Below are positions 5,324-8,294 of a DNA stretch of 8,294 nt, one piece after another (within the stretch, counting starts at the first letter, position 1; each line of letters begins with the position of its first letter). The position numbers and the translations under genes were made by a program. This DNA is from an uncultured Clostridia bacterium (GTDB lineage Bacteria > Bacillota > Clostridia > UMGS1883): NCBI GenBank assembly GCA_947624455.1, contig CANQKL010000067.1, forward strand, positions 1 to 8,294, written 5' to 3'. Under the pieces are notes generated by a model. The model was not told the origin of the DNA, searched no databases, and saw only the letters and a list, made by a program, of their open reading frames with translations.

Positions 5324-7063
5324 TTAATATTTTGGACGGGCAACATAGTGAGTGTGGAGAAGCTCGTGGGCCTTATGGTCGCCGGGCTTGCCCAAATACT
5401 CGCTGTACAGCTTCTGGATATAGGGATTCTCATGGCTCTTACGGAGCTTGAGATTCTTATCCTCGGCATAGATTGCCTTGGCGCGTTCAGCGGAAACGTT
5501 GACGTCCATCTTGACTCTGGAGGAAACGATGGGCTGTCCGCCGCCGGTAACGCAGCCGCCGGGGCAGGCCATGATCTCAATAAAGTCTACCTGCGTCTCT
5601 CCGGCGCGAACGCTGTTGAGCAGCTTTCTGGCGTTACCCAGGCCGTGAGCCACAGCCGCGCGGATGGTCTTGTCGCCGACTTGAACGGAAGCGATCTTTA
5701 CTCCGTCAAGACCGCGAACGGCCTCATAGTCAACGTGTTCGATGGACTCGCCGGTGAGAATATCGGCCACGGTGCGCAGGGCGGCCTCCATAACGCCGCC
5801 GGTCGCGCCGAAGATAACGCCCGCGCCGGTAGCCTCGTCGCCGAAGGGAGAATCAAATACCTCGTCGGGCAGCTTGGCAAACTGGATACCGCTCTGCTTG
5901 ATCATCTGAGCCAGCTCACGGGTGGTGATAACGGCGTCAACATCGGGGGTGCCGGTGGCGGCCAGCTCGTCCCGCTGGGCCTCAAATTTCTTGGCGGTGC
6001 AGGGCATTACGGAAACGGTGTAAATATTCTTGGGGTCGATACCGGCCTTCTCCGCATAATAGCTCTTGATCACGGCGCCAAACATTTCGTGAGGCGACTT
6101 ACAGGAGCTGAGGTTGGGGATAAAGTCGGGGAAATTGTGTTCGCAGAATTTTACCCAGCCGGGGCTGCACGAGGTGATCATGGGCAGCACGCCGCCGTTC
6201 TGCATACGGTGGATAAGCTCGGTACCCTCCTCCATAATGGTGAGGTCGGCGCCGAAATCGGTGTCGAACACCTTGTCGAAGCCCAGCCGACGCAGGGCCG
6301 CAACCATCTTTCCGGTTACGGGTTCGCCCATGGGCAGGCCGAACTCCTCGCCAATGGCGGCGCGAACCGCGGGAGCGGTCTGAACTACAACGTGCTTATC
6401 GGAGGCAAGGGCGTCCCAAACGTCCTGAACGGAGCTTTTTTCCCGAAGGGCGCCTACGGGGCAGACGGCGATACACTGACCGCAGTTGACGCAGTCCACC
6501 TCGCCCAGGCTGGCCTCAAAGGCGCAGCCGACCTTGGTCTTAAAGCCGCGCTCCATGGTGTCGATAACGCCGACGGTCTGCACGTGCTTGCAGACGTTCA
6601 CGCAGCGGCGGCAGAGTACGCACTTGTTATTGTCGCGGACGATGGAGGGAGAGATCTCGTCGATGTCGTACTCGTTTCTCTCGCCCTCATAGGGGATGTC
6701 GCTGACTCCCAGCTCGTCGGAAAGGGCCTGAAGCTCACAGTTGCGGTTGCGGGGGCAGGTGAGGCACTTGCGGTCGTGGTTGCTGAGCATAAGCTCAAGC
6801 ACGGCCTTGCGGGCCTCGCGGACGGTGGGGGTATTGGTCTGAACCTCGATGCCCTCGGCGACGGGATATACGCAGGCGGCCTGAAGGGCGCGGCCCCCCT
6901 TGATCTCAACAAGGCACATACGGCAGGAGCCTGTCTGGCTGACATCCTTGAGATAGCATAGGGTGGGAATCTCTATCCCGGCGGCCCGAGCCGCCTCGAG
7001 AACGGTGGAGCCAGCGGGTACGCTGACAGCCTGACCGTTTATCTTTAAATTAACCATATCCAT
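5324..7063 (-). CDS. hydA: [FeFe] hydrogenase catalytic subunit HydA of an NADH-dependent HydABC complex
   Basis: A 579-residue group A [FeFe] hydrogenase. Domains in order: plant-type [2Fe-2S] (C36, C47, C50, C64); His-ligated [4Fe-4S] (H96, C100, C103, C109); two [4Fe-4S] (C148-C151-C154-C158 and C191-C194-C197-C201); H-cluster domain (about 222-520) with L1 TSCSPGWV (297-304), L2 MPCTAKKFE (353-361) and L3 MACPGGCVTGGGQP (498-511); and a C-terminal small-subunit-like tail ending in the RKSHENPYIQKLY segment (541-553). C299, C355, C500 and C504 are the H-cluster cysteines available. The single-cysteine L1 (TSCSP) is common in HydA of bifurcating enzymes. It lacks the extra C-terminal [2Fe-2S] domain of Thermotoga HydA and is closer in size to Desulfovibrio HndD. 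It follows hydB by 17 bases, so it should be the H2-forming subunit using NADH and reduced ferredoxin together. The ATG at 7063 is chosen over the one at 7057 by ribosome-site spacing. Confidence 0.96.
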   Translation of the reverse strand: MDMVNLKINGQAVSVPAGSTVLEAARAAGIEIPTLCYLKDVSQTGSCRMCLVEIKGGRALQAACVYPVAEGIEVQTNTPTVREARKAVLELMLSNHDRKCLTCPRNRNCELQALSDELGVSDIPYEGERNEYDIDEISPSIVRDNNKCVLCRRCVNVCKHVQTVGVIDTMERGFKTKVGCAFEASLGEVDCVNCGQCIAVCPVGALREKSSVQDVWDALASDKHVVVQTAPAVRAAIGEEFGLPMGEPVTGKMVAALRRLGFDKVFDTDFGADLTIMEEGTELIHRMQNGGVLPMITSCSPGWVKFCEHNFPDFIPNLSSCKSPHEMFGAVIKSYYAEKAGIDPKNIYTVSVMPCTAKKFEAQRDELAATGTPDVDAVITTRELAQMIKQSGIQFAKLPDEVFDSPFGDEATGAGVIFGATGGVMEAALRTVADILTGESIEHVDYEAVRGLDGVKIASVQVGDKTIRAAVAHGLGNARKLLNSVRAGETQVDFIEIMACPGGCVTGGGQPIVSSRVKMDVNVSAERAKAIYAEDKNLKLRKSHENPYIQKLYSEYLGKPGDHKAHELLHTHYVARPKY

Positions 7064-7072
7064 TTCAATAAG

Positions 7073-7079
7073 CTCCTTC
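7073..7079 (-). promoter_or_regulatory. Ribosome binding site of hydA
   Basis: On the minus strand GAAGGAG (7079-7073) lies 9 bases before the ATG at 7063 and 15 before the second in-frame ATG at 7057, which decides for the first. It lies within the 17-base hydB-hydA gap. Confidence 0.75.
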
Positions 7080-7080
7080 C

Positions 7081-8294
7081 TTACTTCTTTACTACGGCGC
7101 CGAACTTACAGGTTTCCATGCAGACGCCGCACTTAACGCACTTGGTTGTGTCAATGACGAAGGGCTTCTTGATCTCGCCGGAGATAGCGCCTACGGGACA
7201 CTTGCGTGAGCAGGCCGAGCAGCCCTTGCACTTCTCGGGGTCGATGACATAGCTGGTGAGGGCCTTACATACGCCAGCGGGGCAGCGCTTCTCAACAACG
7301 TGGGCCTCGTACTCGTCGCGGAAGTAGCGGAGAGTGGAAAGCACAGGGTTGGGAGCAGTCTGTCCAAGGCCGCAGAGGGAGGCGTTCTTGATGTGATAGC
7401 AGAGCGCCTCAAGGCGGTCGATATCCTCAAGGGTACCCTGACCCTTGGTTATCTTGTCAAGTATCTCAAGAAGGCGCTTTGTGCCTATACGGCAGGGAGT
7501 ACACTTGCCGCAGGACTCGTCAACGGTGAACTCCAAGAAGAATTTGGCGATATCGACCATACAGTTGTCCTCATCCATAACGATAAGGCCGCCGCTGCCC
7601 ATCATAGAGCCGATAGAGATAAGGGAATCATAGTCGATGGGCGTGTCGATCAAGGAAGCGGGGATGCAGCCGCCGGAGGGGCCGCCGGTCTGAGCCGCCT
7701 TGAACTTCTTGCCGTTGGGAACGCCGCCGCCGATCTCCTCAACGATCTCGCGAAGGGTGGTACCCATGGGTATCTCAACAAGACCGGTGTTGTTGATCTT
7801 GCCGCCCAGGGCGAATACCTTGGTACCCTTGCTCTTTTCGGTGCCGATGGAAGCGAACCAGTCGGCGCCCTTGTTGAAGATGACGGGAATGTTGGCGTAA
7901 GTCTCAACGTTGTTGAGGATGGTGGGCTTCTCCCACAGGCCCTTTACGGCCGGGAAGGGAGGACGGGGACGAGGCTCGCCTCTGTGGCCCTCGATAGAGG
8001 TCATCAGGGCGGTCTCCTCGCCGCAGACGAAGGCGCCCGCGCCCAGACGAAGCTCGATGTCAAAATCAAAGCCCGTGTCGAAGATATTCTTGCCCAGCAG
8101 GCCGTATTCCTTGGCCTGATCTATGGCTATTTGAAGTCTCTTTACCGCGATGGGGTACTCGGCGCGGATATAAATGTAACCCTGATTTGCGCCGATGGCG
8201 TAACCGGCGATGGCCATAGCCTCAAGAACGCTGTGGGGGTCGCCCTCCAGCACGCTTCTGTCCATGAAAGCGCCGGGGTCGCCCTCGTCGGCGT
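7081..8294 (-). CDS. hydB: HydB, NuoF-like NADH/FMN subunit of the [FeFe] hydrogenase (5' end outside window)
   Basis: The gene runs off the right edge. The frame stays open through ADEGDPGAF upstream of the first in-window methionine (codon at 8265), which is internal and not the start. About 403 residues are present; family members have near 600, so roughly 200 N-terminal residues (thioredoxin-like [2Fe-2S] domain and the first part of the FMN site) are missing. Numbering from the 8265 methionine: flavin/NADH-domain signature GAGAFVCGEETAL (75-87); SLBB-like segment from GGKINNTG (154-161); [4Fe-4S] motif ESCGKCTPCRIG (C252, C255, C258) completed by C298; C328 and C333, possibly a metal site; and a C-terminal ferredoxin domain with C346-C349-C352-C356 and C376-C379-C382-C386. 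This subunit takes electrons from NADH through FMN and passes them to HydA. The C-terminal two-cluster domain distinguishes HydB from plain NuoF. It is translated just upstream of hydA; hydC is expected further upstream, outside the window. Confidence 0.95.
   Translation of the reverse strand, partial: ADEGDPGAFMDRSVLEGDPHSVLEAMAIAGYAIGANQGYIYIRAEYPIAVKRLQIAIDQAKEYGLLGKNIFDTGFDFDIELRLGAGAFVCGEETALMTSIEGHRGEPRPRPPFPAVKGLWEKPTILNNVETYANIPVIFNKGADWFASIGTEKSKGTKVFALGGKINNTGLVEIPMGTTLREIVEEIGGGVPNGKKFKAAQTGGPSGGCIPASLIDTPIDYDSLISIGSMMGSGGLIVMDEDNCMVDIAKFFLEFTVDESCGKCTPCRIGTKRLLEILDKITKGQGTLEDIDRLEALCYHIKNASLCGLGQTAPNPVLSTLRYFRDEYEAHVVEKRCPAGVCKALTSYVIDPEKCKGCSACSRKCPVGAISGEIKKPFVIDTTKCVKCGVCMETCKFGAVVKK

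Noticed and set aside
5348..6961. A 537-codon open frame on the plus strand, fully antisense to hydA
   Set aside because: HydA on the opposite strand has every expected motif and a ribosome site. The antisense frame has a low-complexity Gly/Ala/Val/Leu-rich translation with no recognisable domain. It is open because the codons that would read as stops in reverse (TTA, CTA, TCA) are rare in hydA.
1..8294. CRISPR arrays, tRNA or rRNA genes, insertion sequences, phage genes
   Set aside because: I looked for regular repeats, transposase-like frames and terminal inverted repeats and saw none. Genes and short intergenic gaps account for the whole window beyond position 310.

Overview
The window looks like a fermentative energy-metabolism locus from a strict anaerobe, most likely a Clostridia-class Firmicute (an Oscillospiraceae/Lachnospiraceae-type gut or sludge organism). 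The grounds are a full-length bifunctional AdhE, two different [FeFe] hydrogenases, strong AAGGAGG-type ribosome sites, and GC-rich genes behind a very AT-rich promoter region (about 28% GC over 1-300 by my count). The genus cannot be fixed from this sequence alone.

Layout. Positions 1-310 hold no gene. They carry a good sigma-70-type promoter for the rightward genes (232-260), a probable divergent promoter firing off the left edge (53 down to 24), and a set of TTGTG-type repeats and inverted repeats that look like operators. Three genes then run rightward: adhE (311-2917), an APH/choline-kinase-fold small-molecule kinase (2937-3707), and a group B-type [FeFe] hydrogenase (3783-5216). The gaps are 19 and 75 bases. 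The second gap contains a very stable GC-rich hairpin that has no U-tract and can pair in an alternative way. A near-perfect hairpin at 5269-5308 probably ends transcription from both sides. On the minus strand, hydB (7081 to beyond the right edge) precedes hydA (5324-7063) by 17 bases. These are the NuoF-like and H-cluster subunits of an NADH-dependent, probably electron-bifurcating HydABC hydrogenase. A hydC gene would be expected just beyond the right edge.

How the parts fit. AdhE disposes of NADH by reducing acetyl-CoA to ethanol. HydAB(C) disposes of NADH plus reduced ferredoxin as H2, or runs in reverse. The group B hydrogenase is a second, ferredoxin-domain-rich H2 enzyme of a class whose physiological role is poorly defined. 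The locus therefore gathers competing electron sinks of an ethanol/H2 fermenter.

The least explained elements are the orphan kinase between adhE and the group B hydrogenase, the switch-like hairpin before that hydrogenase, departures from the usual cluster motifs in the group B enzyme, and the TTGTG repeats upstream of adhE, which resemble Rex half-sites without forming a canonical Rex operator.
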